Below are positions 7,868-15,876 of a DNA stretch of 36,586 bases, piece after piece. The stretch comes from Frankiaceae bacterium (GTDB lineage Bacteria > Actinomycetota > Actinomycetes > JAVEEJ01), in assembly GCA_030840515.1 (NCBI GenBank), contig JAVEEJ010000181.1, positions 1 to 36,586 of the forward strand, in the 5' to 3' direction. Position numbers and translations under genes: made by a program. The notes below the pieces were generated by a model. That model was given only the letters and a program-made list of their open reading frames with translations, was not told the DNA's origin and made no database searches. Within the stretch, counting starts at the first letter, position 1. Each line of letters opens with the position of its first letter.

Positions 7868-8881
7868 ATGCGCTGGGACGGGCAGACGGACGCCGGGGCT
7901 CCGCTCGCCCTCATCGAGCAAGGGGCGGTCACGCGGCGCTTCGACACCCCTCGCTTCCAGGGCATGGAGTTCTACGAGGTGCACGCGCGCAGCGTGCTCA
8001 ACCGGGTCCCGGACAGCTCGCCGGTCCCCTTCCGCTGGACCGTCAACCCCTACCGCGGCTGCTCTCACGCCTGCACCTACTGCTTCGCGCGCAGCACCCA
8101 CAGCTGGCTCGACCTGAGCCCCGGGCTCGACTTCGACCGCCGGGTCGTGGTGAAGGTCAACGCACCTGAGGTGCTGCGACGCGAGCTCGCCCGGCCCCGG
8201 TGGGCGAGGGAGCGGGTAGCGCTCGGGACCAACGTCGACCCCTACCAGCGGGTGGAGGGCCGCTATCGCCTGATGCCCGGCATCATCGAGGCGTTGCGCG
8301 ACAGCGCGACACCCTTCTCGATCCTCACGAAGGGCACCCTCATCCTGCGGGACCTCGAGCTGCTCGCCGGCGTCGCGCAGCGCGTCCGTGTCGAGGTGGC
8401 GATGTCGATCGGCAGCATCGACCCCGACGTCTGGCGGGCCACCGAGCCCGGCACCCCCTCCCCAGCCCGCAGACTCGAAGCCGTCAGCCGGATGCGGGAG
8501 CGCGGTCTGCGGCCCACCGTGCTGTGCGCGCCCTTGATCCCGGGCCTGAGCGACTCGCGAGAGGCGATCGAGGCCACGGTGCGCGCCTGCGCGGATGCGG
8601 GCGCCGTGAAGGTGACCGGCATCCCGCTGCACCTGCGTCCCGGGGCGCGCGAGTGGTTCCTGGAGCGCATCTCCGACACCCACCCGCAGCTGCTCCCCCG
8701 GCTCCGCCAGCTCTACCGCAGGGGCGCCTACGCACCCGCTGACTACCGTCGCGAGATCGGCGCGTTGGTCGCCTCCGCGGCGCGGCGGCACGGCGTGCAC
8801 CGCGACCCCGAGCCCGTGGAGCCGGGGCCGACGGACCGCGCCGCGAAAGAGCAGGCGCCGGAGCAGCTCAGCCTGTTGTGA
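7868..8881 (+). CDS. radical SAM protein, Rv2578c-type
   Basis: A 337-aa radical SAM enzyme. The cluster motif is GCSHACTYC with cysteines at 65, 69 and 72 in C-x3-C-x2-C spacing, embedded in WTVNPYRGCSHACTYCFAR. Other blocks shared with the actinobacterial Rv2578c family (as I recall it) are VALGTNVDPYQRVEGRYRLMPG, PFSILTKGTLILRDLELL, EPGTPSPARRLEA and LHLRPGAREWFL. The reaction is unknown; relatives are distantly similar to spore photoproduct lyase-like or SplB-like proteins. ATG 7868 has AGGG four to seven bases upstream; GTG 7850 is an alternative. The 3' end overlaps the convergent ClpP-like gene by 14 bp. Confidence 0.9.
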   Translation: MRWDGQTDAGAPLALIEQGAVTRRFDTPRFQGMEFYEVHARSVLNRVPDSSPVPFRWTVNPYRGCSHACTYCFARSTHSWLDLSPGLDFDRRVVVKVNAPEVLRRELARPRWARERVALGTNVDPYQRVEGRYRLMPGIIEALRDSATPFSILTKGTLILRDLELLAGVAQRVRVEVAMSIGSIDPDVWRATEPGTPSPARRLEAVSRMRERGLRPTVLCAPLIPGLSDSREAIEATVRACADAGAVKVTGIPLHLRPGAREWFLERISDTHPQLLPRLRQLYRRGAYAPADYRREIGALVASAARRHGVHRDPEPVEPGPTDRAAKEQAPEQLSLL

Positions 8882-9659
8882 TGCCCGGCGGGTTGGACGT
8901 GATGACCGCATCCGCGAGCCCGACGGCGACGGCTTCGCGTGCGCCGAGCCACCAGTCCTTGCGGATCCAGCGGGACCTGATCTGCCGCTCGGTCAACGAC
9001 GACCGGGCGCTGAGCAGCGCGACGATCCGACGCTCCATCTGCTCGTAGAACTCGACTCGGTCGCCGAGCTCGCTGCTGCGGCCCTCCGCCCCACCGCTGA
9101 CCTCGTGGACGAGCAGGAACGCGTTCTCGCCCATGACTCGCTCGTCCGCGGCCTGCAGCACGACACCGCCCATGGAGGCGGCCCGCCCGAGCACCTCGAT
9201 GCGCAGGTGGTGGCCGGCATGGCGCAGCCCGGTGAGGAAGTCGACGAGAGCGAGCCCGTCGAGGACCCGGCCACCCGGTGAGTTCAGCACGATGCGCAGA
9301 TCCGCCCCGGGCTCACGCCGTGACCACGCCGCGAGGGTGCTCATCGCGGTGCGCACCGAGACCTCGTTGACCTCGTCGTAGAACGTGTAGCTCAGGTCGT
9401 GCGCCGCTTCCGACCGGGACTCGGCATCCCGGCGCAGCGCAACAGCGAGCTCGAGCTCGGCCTTGTCGGCGTCGGCCACTGCACGGCGCAGCTCGGCAGC
9501 AGCCCGCTGCATCGAGATCTGCTCCCGCAGCGCTTCCACCCACGCGCCGTACTCGTCCGGATCGACCGGCGCCAGCCCCACAGACGGGGCGCTGGCGAGG
9601 ACGGCGTCGAGGGGCAGGCGCTCGGCGGTCGGCTGGGGACGCTGAATAGGGATCGGCAT
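8868..9659 (-). CDS. ClpP-like serine protease with N-terminal helical extension
   Basis: The 263-aa product has a ClpP/crotonase-fold core: IVLNSPGGRVLDGLALVDFL, GRAASMGGVVLQAADERVM (nucleophile Ser about 162), AFLLVHEVSGG (His about 185) and RKDWWLGAREAVAVGLADAV (Asp about 235), so the triad appears intact. Ahead of it is a non-canonical extension of about 85 residues with a charged helix (AELRRAVADADKAELELAVALRRDAES) that probably forms a coiled coil. Classical ClpP is about 200 aa, so this is a divergent or Clp-independent form. No Clp ATPase lies in the window. It is the last gene of the leftward run after the sigma-like gene (58-nt gap). ATG 9659 and GTG 9662 are both possible starts. 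Confidence 0.8.
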   Translation of the reverse strand: MPIPIQRPQPTAERLPLDAVLASAPSVGLAPVDPDEYGAWVEALREQISMQRAAAELRRAVADADKAELELAVALRRDAESRSEAAHDLSYTFYDEVNEVSVRTAMSTLAAWSRREPGADLRIVLNSPGGRVLDGLALVDFLTGLRHAGHHLRIEVLGRAASMGGVVLQAADERVMGENAFLLVHEVSGGAEGRSSELGDRVEFYEQMERRIVALLSARSSLTERQIRSRWIRKDWWLGAREAVAVGLADAVITSNPPGITTG

Positions 9660-9717
9660 CACGGAGACGACGGTAAGGGCGATTGCTCCGCTCAGCAGGC
9701 GATTCGGACCAAGATGG

Positions 9718-10062
9718 TCACTCTGCGCGGGGGTGCCTAGTCCGTCTGTGCGCTCCCTGGGGGTGCACCTCAGCCGGATCGGGTGGGCAGTCGGCCAGCG
9801 CGCCGCGCAGCAGCTGCAGCGCGCTCCTGGTCAGTGCCTCGGCCTGCTCGTCGCTGAGCCCCTGCTCGCGGGCCACCCGGGCGCTGCCTTCGCCGTAGCC
9901 GAGCGCCGTCACGACCGCCTCCCGCTCAGGCGCAGGGAGCGCGGCCAACGCGTCCTCCAGCCGCGAGAGCAGCTCGGCCTCGCTCATCCCCTCGGAGCTG
10001 GCGACAGCGCTCAGCGCATCGGGTGAGAGGTACGCCGGACGGTGCGGGCGCGAGCTGCTCAG
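9718..10062 (-). CDS. sigma-region-4-like HTH protein (CTG start)
   Basis: The 114-aa product contains LSRLEDALAALPAPEREAVVTALGYGEGSARVAREQGLSDEQAEALTRSALQLLRG in separate helices, the layout of sigma-70 region 4: a helix ending in LP..eRe, then a helix-turn-helix. It lacks regions 1-3, so it is not a complete sigma factor and is better read as a sigma-like DNA-binding protein. The first ATG (9987) lacks a ribosome site and trims residues SSSRPHRPAYLSPDALSAV. CTG 10062 has AAGGAG exactly 8 nt upstream (complement of 10071-10076), an ideal position, so I call CTG as the start. The gene lies downstream of a structured leader and upstream of the ClpP-like gene. Confidence 0.7.
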   Translation of the reverse strand: MSSSRPHRPAYLSPDALSAVASSEGMSEAELLSRLEDALAALPAPEREAVVTALGYGEGSARVAREQGLSDEQAEALTRSALQLLRGALADCPPDPAEVHPQGAHRRTRHPRAE

Positions 10063-10097
10063 GGCGTTCGCTCCTTCGCGTCGGGGTGGGAACTACT

Positions 10098-10215
10098 CGG
10101 CCGCCCGGGGTTTCCCCCGGGCGGCCGCTGCACCAGCCCGCCAGGTCGCCTCACGGCGGTGCGCCGCTCGTGGCGGCATGTTTGGGACCGGGGGCCATGG
10201 ATCGAGCTGGTGCAG
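10098..10215 (-). promoter_or_regulatory. structured leader element upstream of the sigma-like gene
   Basis: Three nested or adjacent inverted repeats lie here. A 10-bp stem pairs 10128-10137 (CTGCACCAGC) with 10206-10215. It encloses CCGCC/GGCGG and GCCGC/GCGGC small hairpins. Directly adjoining is a perfect 13-bp stem, 10098-10110 with 10115-10127, with a 4-nt loop. The large hairpin ends 36 nt before the CTG start of the sigma-like gene. It could be a terminator/attenuator or a folded regulatory RNA. I recognise no known riboswitch class. Confidence 0.5.
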
Positions 10216-10280
10216 TCCCCCATGCTACCTCTCGGCACTGGAGTGGAGCGGCTCAAACGGGCGACATCAGCCTTGCCCGG

Positions 10281-10300
10281 CAGCGCTCCTCGGAGCGCTG
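10281..10300 (-). terminator. hairpin after the membrane PP2C gene
   Basis: CAGCGCTCC and GGAGCGCTG flank two bases, giving an 8-9-bp stem 15 nt downstream of the stop codon of the leftward PP2C gene. There is no T tract. Confidence 0.5.
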
Positions 10301-10315
10301 ATCGGACGGGCCGAT

Positions 10316-13069
10316 TCAGACCGCCCGCAGCCGGCGTGGGGGCTCGGTGCTCGGCTTGGGGACCGTCGGCGTCCGCGTCAACGTGGCGCGCAACAACGTG
10401 CCCTCGCCGAGGGTGACCACCTCGACCTCGCTGGCGATCGCCCGCACCAGGAACAGTCCGCGGCCCCGCTCCGCCTCGTCGGAGGGCAGCGACCGGCCGA
10501 GCTCGTCCAGGCGCCCGGGATCCACCCCGTCGTCGTGGACCTCGATCAGGACCGTGGAGGGGGTCACGGTGGCGGTCAGCCGCACCTCGTGAGACGCGGC
10601 CATCACCGCGTTCGCCAAGAGCTCAGAGGCAGCGAGTACGACGTCGTCTGCGTTGTCCATCACCGTGCCCAGCCAGGCCCTCAGCTCGGCGCGCACCTCA
10701 GGCACGGACGCGAGCTGCGGCGAGGCGACCCACTGACGGGAGACCGTCTCGGCCTCGACCGGAGTGCGGCGCAGCACCAGCGCGAGGGTGTCGTCGTGAC
10801 GTTGCGCGCCGGCGAGGGCGCGGTCGATCAGCTCGCGACTGAGCTCCGCGGCAGGCAATGAGCTGAGGGCAGTGGCGTGGCGCACCAGCGCCTCCATGCC
10901 CTCGATGACGTCCTTGCGCGCCTCGATCAGCCCGTCGGTGTAGAGCACCAGCGCGTCGTCCACGCCGAGGGTGGTCTCGACGACGACATCGCTGCCCGCG
11001 CCGGGCCATCCGATGGCGCAGCCACTGGCAGCGAGCTGCTCGACCTCGCCGTCGGCCCGCACCAGCAGAGCGGGCGGGTGTCCACCAGCGGCGACCCGCA
11101 GCCGGCCGGTCGAGGGGTTGTAGCGAGCGATCACGACAGTGGCCACCAGCTCCGGGTGCTGCGCGGACAGCAGCTCGTCGGCGCGGACCACCACGTCCTC
11201 GAGCGGTCGTCCTTCGGCGGTGACGACGCGAAGCGTGTGGACAACGGCGAGCGCGTCCTTGGTCGCGCCGACACCGTGCCCGAGGACGTCCACGACGCAC
11301 AGGTGCACCTCACCGTCGGGCAGCACCTGCCAGTCGTAGATGTCGCCGCCGGTGGGTGCGGACGGGTCCGACGGAAGGTAGGACACGCCGAGGTCCGCGC
11401 CGGCGACTTCGGGCCGCACCGGCATGACCGCCTGCTGCAGCTGCTCGACGACGGCACGACGTGCAGCCTCGGCCTCCGCGAGCCTGCCGACCTCCTCGCG
11501 CAGCTCCTCGACCTCGGAGCTCGTGGTGACGTCACGGGCGACGACGACGAGGGCCTGGGCCTGTCCTTCGTCATCGCGCGCGACGCTGTAGGAGCACATG
11601 AGACGGCGTTCGCCTTCGCCGGCGGGGCTGACGACGAGGTCGGCCGGCAGCACACCGCCGGCGTGCCAGCCTCCGATGTCGACGGTGTTGCCCGCGACGG
11701 TGCGGGCGCGCAGGCGCGTGAGTGCGCCCGGGCGTCCGATCACGTCTTCGGCGGCAAGGCCGGTGGAGCGCACCAACGCCGGGTTCCAGGACAGGACGGT
11801 CCCGTCACGCCCGATCGTCGCGATCCCGTCGCTGGTGGTGCTCACGATCTCCGCGAGCCGACGGCGCTCTTCCAGCACGCTTGCCAGCAGCCGGCCGCGT
11901 CCCAGTGCGCTGGCCGCCTCGCGCGCGAGCGCCTCGAGCACCGTCATCTCGCCGTCACCGAAGCCCTCGAGGCCCGCGCGGTCGAGCACGATCAGCACGC
12001 CGGTGAGACGGCCTTCGACCAGCAAGGGGGCCGAGAGGCACTCGCGGTGCCCGCGTTCGGTGAGCTCGCGGCCGAGCGGGTCGCGCCGGTCGGCGACGAG
12101 CCGCATCGGGCCGGGCTGCGCGGCGAGTGCGCCCTCGAGCGAGGCGACGTCGTCGGGCTCGAGGACGACGGTCTCCCCCTGGTCGCTGACCCGCCTGACC
12201 TCACGCACGCCGTCACCGCGCAGCACAAGTGAGGCCGCGCCGGCGTCGAAGCAGGCCGCGACCTCGGCGAGGAACGCCGAGATGCCGTCTCTGGGGTCGA
12301 GCGGAGTGGCGAGCGCCTGGGCAGCCCGGTGCAGTGCGTTGAGCCGGTGTCGCTCCGCGCGCGCTACCGCGTATCCGCGGTAGGCCAGGTGCAGCACCAC
12401 GAGTGGTACGGCGAACAGCACCACGGCCGCGGGATGTGCCACGTACGCGAGGACGTAGAGCATGCCGATCAGCGCGTTGACTGCCCACCCGCCGAGCCAG
12501 CCCGGGACCATGACGGGTGCGAGCTGGCGCAGCACCCCGGCGGCCCGGCTCGGATCGGCAGCCATCAGGACCAGGACGAAGGCCGCCTGGTTCACGAGGA
12601 GTACGACGGCCAGGCCGGCGAGCAGTGCGGCGAGGTTCCCAGCCGTCAGCCCCGGCCCGTTGCTGAGCGCGTCGACGACGAGCGCTCCGCACCCGGCGGC
12701 GAGTGCCATCTCCGCGATGTTGAAGGCGACCTTGATCGGCGTGTTGCGTCGCAGCACGCCGGTCGCCAGCTGACCCGCTGCCACGGCGAGCACGACCCAA
12801 GGCGCAGTGAAGGAGAACAGCAGGGGCGCCAGGACAGCCTCGACCAAGTTCAGCGCGTTGACCTCGCGGCCGACGCGGAACCGCACCGTGAACCACTCCG
12901 CAGTGGCGACGAGCAGGGCGAGCGCCGGCAGCGCGGGCCAGGAGACGCGTCCCGGCGGGGGCCCGCCGTCGGCTCCGGCCAGGGCCACTGCGGCCGCGGC
13001 GAGCGCGAGCACGCCGACGTACGCCCCCAGCAGGGGCGTGAGTCGAGTCGACGTGCGCGGCCGCGGCAT
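10316..13069 (-). CDS. membrane-anchored GAF-PAS-PP2C(SpoIIE)-HATPase phosphatase
   Basis: A 917-aa protein. Residues 10-230 hold about six to seven hydrophobic segments (for example LLGAYVGVLALAAAAVALAG, ALLAGLAVVLLVNQAAFVLV, VVLFAVPLVVLHLAY), a MASE-like membrane sensor region. They are followed by a GAF domain (about 245-395), a PAS domain (about 402-515), a coiled linker, PP2C (about 540-750, with GGDIYDW 574-580, DVLGHG 594-599 and LYTDGLIEAR) and a C-terminal HATPase_c domain with SELLANAV and GRGLFLV. It is analogous to Rsb-type phosphatase/kinase switches but senses through the membrane. ATG 13069 lies 2 nt after the protease stop, so translation is probably coupled. An upstream in-frame GTG (13237) would add 56 Arg/Val/Leu-rich residues read through the protease repeat and is rejected. 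Confidence 0.9.
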   Translation of the reverse strand: MPRPRTSTRLTPLLGAYVGVLALAAAAVALAGADGGPPPGRVSWPALPALALLVATAEWFTVRFRVGREVNALNLVEAVLAPLLFSFTAPWVVLAVAAGQLATGVLRRNTPIKVAFNIAEMALAAGCGALVVDALSNGPGLTAGNLAALLAGLAVVLLVNQAAFVLVLMAADPSRAAGVLRQLAPVMVPGWLGGWAVNALIGMLYVLAYVAHPAAVVLFAVPLVVLHLAYRGYAVARAERHRLNALHRAAQALATPLDPRDGISAFLAEVAACFDAGAASLVLRGDGVREVRRVSDQGETVVLEPDDVASLEGALAAQPGPMRLVADRRDPLGRELTERGHRECLSAPLLVEGRLTGVLIVLDRAGLEGFGDGEMTVLEALAREAASALGRGRLLASVLEERRRLAEIVSTTSDGIATIGRDGTVLSWNPALVRSTGLAAEDVIGRPGALTRLRARTVAGNTVDIGGWHAGGVLPADLVVSPAGEGERRLMCSYSVARDDEGQAQALVVVARDVTTSSEVEELREEVGRLAEAEAARRAVVEQLQQAVMPVRPEVAGADLGVSYLPSDPSAPTGGDIYDWQVLPDGEVHLCVVDVLGHGVGATKDALAVVHTLRVVTAEGRPLEDVVVRADELLSAQHPELVATVVIARYNPSTGRLRVAAGGHPPALLVRADGEVEQLAASGCAIGWPGAGSDVVVETTLGVDDALVLYTDGLIEARKDVIEGMEALVRHATALSSLPAAELSRELIDRALAGAQRHDDTLALVLRRTPVEAETVSRQWVASPQLASVPEVRAELRAWLGTVMDNADDVVLAASELLANAVMAASHEVRLTATVTPSTVLIEVHDDGVDPGRLDELGRSLPSDEAERGRGLFLVRAIASEVEVVTLGEGTLLRATLTRTPTVPKPSTEPPRRLRAV

Positions 13070-13071
13070 GC

Positions 13072-14841
13072 TCAGTCCCAGACCCCGTACCAGGTCGAGC
13101 CCTGGAGCGATGCGCCGTACCACGTCGACCCCTCGGTGCCGCCGTACCAGGTGGAGCCGTACCAGGTCGACCCGTACCACGTGGAGCCGTACCAGGTGGA
13201 GCCGTACCAGGTGGAGCCGTCGAGACCGCTGGCCCACTGGCTGGAGTACCAGGTGCTACCCGTCCAAGCCGAGCCGGTGTAGCCGTACGGGTCGTAGTAC
13301 GTGCCCTGCGCGGTCTCCGCGCCCTTGACCGCGTCGCAGTCCTTGTCCAGCGAGCGCTGGGCGGCGGCGCACGGGCGGCCCGTCACGTGCTCGGTCCCGC
13401 GCGCGGACTCCAGCCCACCGGGCTCGAACGTCGTACCCGCTCCGTCCGAGGGGGTCCGGGCGTAGGTCGCGAACGGCTGCGGCACCGAGTGCACCGCGCG
13501 GTAGCCGTCGACCACGCCGGCTCCCACGCCGGAGGCGTCGCGAGAGAAGGAGGCCTGCGCCGTGGCGACGAGGGCTCCCTTGAGCTGGTCCGGCGACCAG
13601 TCCGGGTGCGCCTGGAACGCGAGCGCAGCAAGCCCCGAGACCACACCCGTGGACTGCGAGGTGCCGGAGCCGCGTCGGTAGGGCGAACCCGAGAGCGGCC
13701 CGCCGGGAGCAACCTCTTCCACCCGACTTCCCGGGCTGCGCAGCGAGACCACGTGGCCGCCGGGGGCTGCGATGTCCGGCTTGGCCAGACCCTGGGCAGT
13801 CGGGCCGCGACTGGCGAAGTTGGGAAGCGTGTCGTCGGTGACCGTCGAGGTCTCCCGATCGTCCACCGCGCCGACCGTGATCACGAGCGGGTCGTCGGCG
13901 GGCTTGCTGATCGTCCCGGTCGCGGGTCCGCGGTTGCCCGCAGCCACAACCACGGCCACACCACTGGTCCAGGCTCGCTCCACCGCGAAGTTCAGCGGGT
14001 CATGGCGGTAGTCCGCGGTGCTGTCGGTGCCGAGGCTGAGGTTGAGGACCCGGATGCCGTAGGTGTCCTTGAACGAGACGGCCCACTGGATCGCAGCCAG
14101 CACCTTGCTCACGTCGGCCGACCCGTCGCGGCCCGCGATCTTGATGCTCACGATCTTGGCCTCGGGCGCCACACCGCCGTAGAAGCCGTAGCTCGCGGCG
14201 CCGGACCCGGCGATCAACCCGGCGATGAACGTGCCGTGGCCGTAGGAGTCGTTGCAACCGGCCTCGCCGGAGAAGTTGACGCAGTCGTCGCCCGGCATAC
14301 CGGTGACGGGGTCGGCGACGTTCAGCACAGTCGAGGCCAGGTCCGACACCGGCGCTACTCCGGTGTCGATGAGCGCCACCGTCACGCCCTTGCCCGTGAC
14401 GCCGTCCGCATTCAGCCGATCGGCACCGACCTCGTGGCGGTACACCGGCCGGGGCAGGTCCTCGAGGTCATGGCCGTAGAACTGGAAACCGCCTCGGCCA
14501 CCCCCGTCGATGCTGCGCATCGACACGTGGTCATCGGGAGTGACGGCCAGCACGCCCGACGTGGACCGAAGCGCCGCGATCTGGTCGGCGGGGACGGTGG
14601 CGGCGAAGCCTCGGACGATCGGGAGGTCGCGGGTGACGACGCCTCCGAGCGCACGCACCGCGGCCTTGGCACCCGCCTGCGCGCCGGGTGCCTGAACGAT
14701 GACGGAGGACGAGCCGATAGCCGGTCTCGTGGTGGATGCGGCCGTCGGCCCTGCCGCGGCACCGCTGGACAGCACGGCGACGAGCACTGCGGCCCCGACC
14801 AGGCCTACCGACCGAACGCGCTTGAGCACCGCTGACCCCAC
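13072..14841 (-). CDS. secreted subtilisin (S8) with Trp-rich pentapeptide tail
   Basis: A 589-aa pre-pro-protease. A signal peptide covers about 1-36. An I9-type propeptide follows (about 44-110, with GVVTRDLPIVRGFAATVP). The S8 catalytic domain spans about 140-450, with Asp159 (ALIDTGV), His202 (GHGTFIAG), Asn303 (AAGNRG) and Ser395 (GTSQSTG). Residues about 520-589 are a tail of Gly/Ser/Thr/Trp/Tyr repeats: five tandem GSTWY units (542-566), two more spaced copies and several degenerate W units, ending in YGVWD. No sorting signal or membrane anchor follows, so the tail may bind the envelope or be matured. GTG 14841 or GTG 14829 may be the start. It is the first gene of a unit with the membrane PP2C gene 2 nt downstream. 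Confidence 0.9.
   Translation of the reverse strand: MGSAVLKRVRSVGLVGAAVLVAVLSSGAAAGPTAASTTRPAIGSSSVIVQAPGAQAGAKAAVRALGGVVTRDLPIVRGFAATVPADQIAALRSTSGVLAVTPDDHVSMRSIDGGGRGGFQFYGHDLEDLPRPVYRHEVGADRLNADGVTGKGVTVALIDTGVAPVSDLASTVLNVADPVTGMPGDDCVNFSGEAGCNDSYGHGTFIAGLIAGSGAASYGFYGGVAPEAKIVSIKIAGRDGSADVSKVLAAIQWAVSFKDTYGIRVLNLSLGTDSTADYRHDPLNFAVERAWTSGVAVVVAAGNRGPATGTISKPADDPLVITVGAVDDRETSTVTDDTLPNFASRGPTAQGLAKPDIAAPGGHVVSLRSPGSRVEEVAPGGPLSGSPYRRGSGTSQSTGVVSGLAALAFQAHPDWSPDQLKGALVATAQASFSRDASGVGAGVVDGYRAVHSVPQPFATYARTPSDGAGTTFEPGGLESARGTEHVTGRPCAAAQRSLDKDCDAVKGAETAQGTYYDPYGYTGSAWTGSTWYSSQWASGLDGSTWYGSTWYGSTWYGSTWYGSTWYGGTEGSTWYGASLQGSTWYGVWD
13144..13218 (-). repeat. five 15-bp tandem repeats encoding GSTWY
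   Basis: Five units of GTACCAGGTGGAGCC (plus-strand form) with only a few substitutions, in phase with the S8 protease frame. Two further spaced copies lie between 13075 and 13143. Confidence 0.9.
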
Positions 14842-15205
14842 CCCTCGTGCACCTCAGGGCACGCCTCTAAGGACGCGCCTCCGCGCGGGTACCCGGACTG
14901 GGGTGCGCCCAATCGCGCTGACGACCCCAGATGTTGCAGATCTGCGAGACGGTCTCACTCTGTGTCACTAGACGCCCGAGGATAGCCCGCGATGTCCTGT
15001 TTCGTCACGAGAGACGCGGGCGCCCTGCCGAGGAGCTCAGGTCGCAGGCCGCGGGATGCCACCGCGCACAGCTGGACGCGGCCAAAGCCGGGCAGCAGAC
15101 AAAGCGGGACAACCGGGGGACTAGTCATCGGTAGTCACCTCTGGAGCGGGAATTTGGGCCGGATGGTCTGTGCGGAAGGCGAGCCCGCGACCCGATCTTC
15201 AGAGC
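14842..15205. other. divergent intergenic region with operator-like palindromes
   Basis: This 364-bp gap separates the leftward protease operon from the rightward coiled-coil gene. It holds a 10-bp palindrome GCAGATCTGC (14936-14945), directly abutted by GAGACGGTCTC (14946-14956). It also holds a direct repeat TAGTCA at 15122-15127 and 15132-15137, one helical turn apart. I see no convincing coding sequence in it. Confidence 0.5.
14979..15008 (-). promoter_or_regulatory. possible promoter of the protease operon
   Basis: On the minus strand GTGACG (complement of 15003-15008) and TATCCT (complement of 14979-14984) lie 18 bp apart, a moderate match to -35/-10 elements about 140 bp upstream of the protease start. 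The paired palindromes at 14936-14956 would lie just downstream of the start point. Confidence 0.25.
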
Positions 15206-15754
15206 ATGGACATCACGCCAGCAACCGCAGTCTCCCTGCCCGTCGTGGCTGTCGAGGTGCTCCCCGCGGTTCGAGCTCCGCGCCGCTGGCGGCTCGGCCA
15301 ACCAGCCGCTACGTCGCGCCCGGAGCCCGACGCGGCCGAGTCGGCCGCTCCCGAGCCGGCCGGCGAGGACGCTGTGGTCGAGGCTGAGATCGAGGCGGCC
15401 GCACCGCTCGCGCACTTCGGTCGCTGGCTCGCCGACCTCGAGGGCACGCCTTCCGCGCCCCCGGCCGAGGCCGTGGCGCCAGAGGCTGTCGAGCTCACGG
15501 AGCTGCCCTCGGCGGAGGCTGACGACGAGCGGCTGCGCGGTCTCGCCCAAGAGGTGAAGGACCTCGCGGAGGAGCTCGAGACCGTTCGCCAGCGGGCAGC
15601 TGCTGAGCGCATGCGGCTGCTCGAGGACCTGAGCGTCGCCCGCGAGGCCCGACACGCCGCGGAGCAGGAGCTCGCCGCGATGCAGGCCGTCCTCGAGGTG
15701 GCCGAGCGCCAGGTCCCCCGTCCCCGCCTGGGGTACGTCCACTCCGCCGGCTGA
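15206..15754 (+). CDS. acidic coiled-coil protein of unknown function
   Basis: The 182-aa product opens with MDITPATAVSLPVVAVEVLP, passes through a proline/alanine/glutamate-rich linker (about 35-105) and ends in a long charged helix (about 108-170, ERLRGLAQEVKDLAEELETVRQ) with heptad-like leucines, very likely a coiled coil. No signal peptide or membrane segment is evident. Third positions are strongly G/C, so it is a real gene rather than a shadow of the opposite strand. GTG 15170 would add 12 residues and is a less likely start. I do not recognise the family. A hairpin overlaps its stop codon. Confidence 0.7.
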   Translation: MDITPATAVSLPVVAVEVLPAVRAPRRWRLGQPAATSRPEPDAAESAAPEPAGEDAVVEAEIEAAAPLAHFGRWLADLEGTPSAPPAEAVAPEAVELTELPSAEADDERLRGLAQEVKDLAEELETVRQRAAAERMRLLEDLSVAREARHAAEQELAAMQAVLEVAERQVPRPRLGYVHSAG

Positions 15755-15772
15755 GCGTCTCCTGAGGCGCTC
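15753..15772 (+). terminator. hairpin overlapping the stop codon
   Basis: GAGCGTCT and AGGCGCTC form an 8-bp stem (one G-U pair) around CCTG, starting in the TGA of the coiled-coil gene. No T tract. It is a plausible terminator. Confidence 0.4.
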
Positions 15773-15876
15773 GGCCCCGTACGACGGCCCCCCGAGGCAG
15801 GAACGGCCCTGGCGAGCGCGAAGTCAGTGAGCAGGCAACGGCACCGGCCGTCGCTGAGCTCCCCGGAGGCCCCCTC

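Noticed and set aside
13070..13237. N-terminal extension of the membrane PP2C protein rich in Val-Arg-Leu repeats
   Set aside because: It is the protease GSTWY repeat read in another frame; ATG 13069, just 2 nt after the protease stop, is the natural start.
10877..14835. Several long forward open frames antisense to the membrane PP2C and S8 protease genes
   Set aside because: High GC makes antisense frames open; the opposite strand carries intact catalytic motifs throughout.
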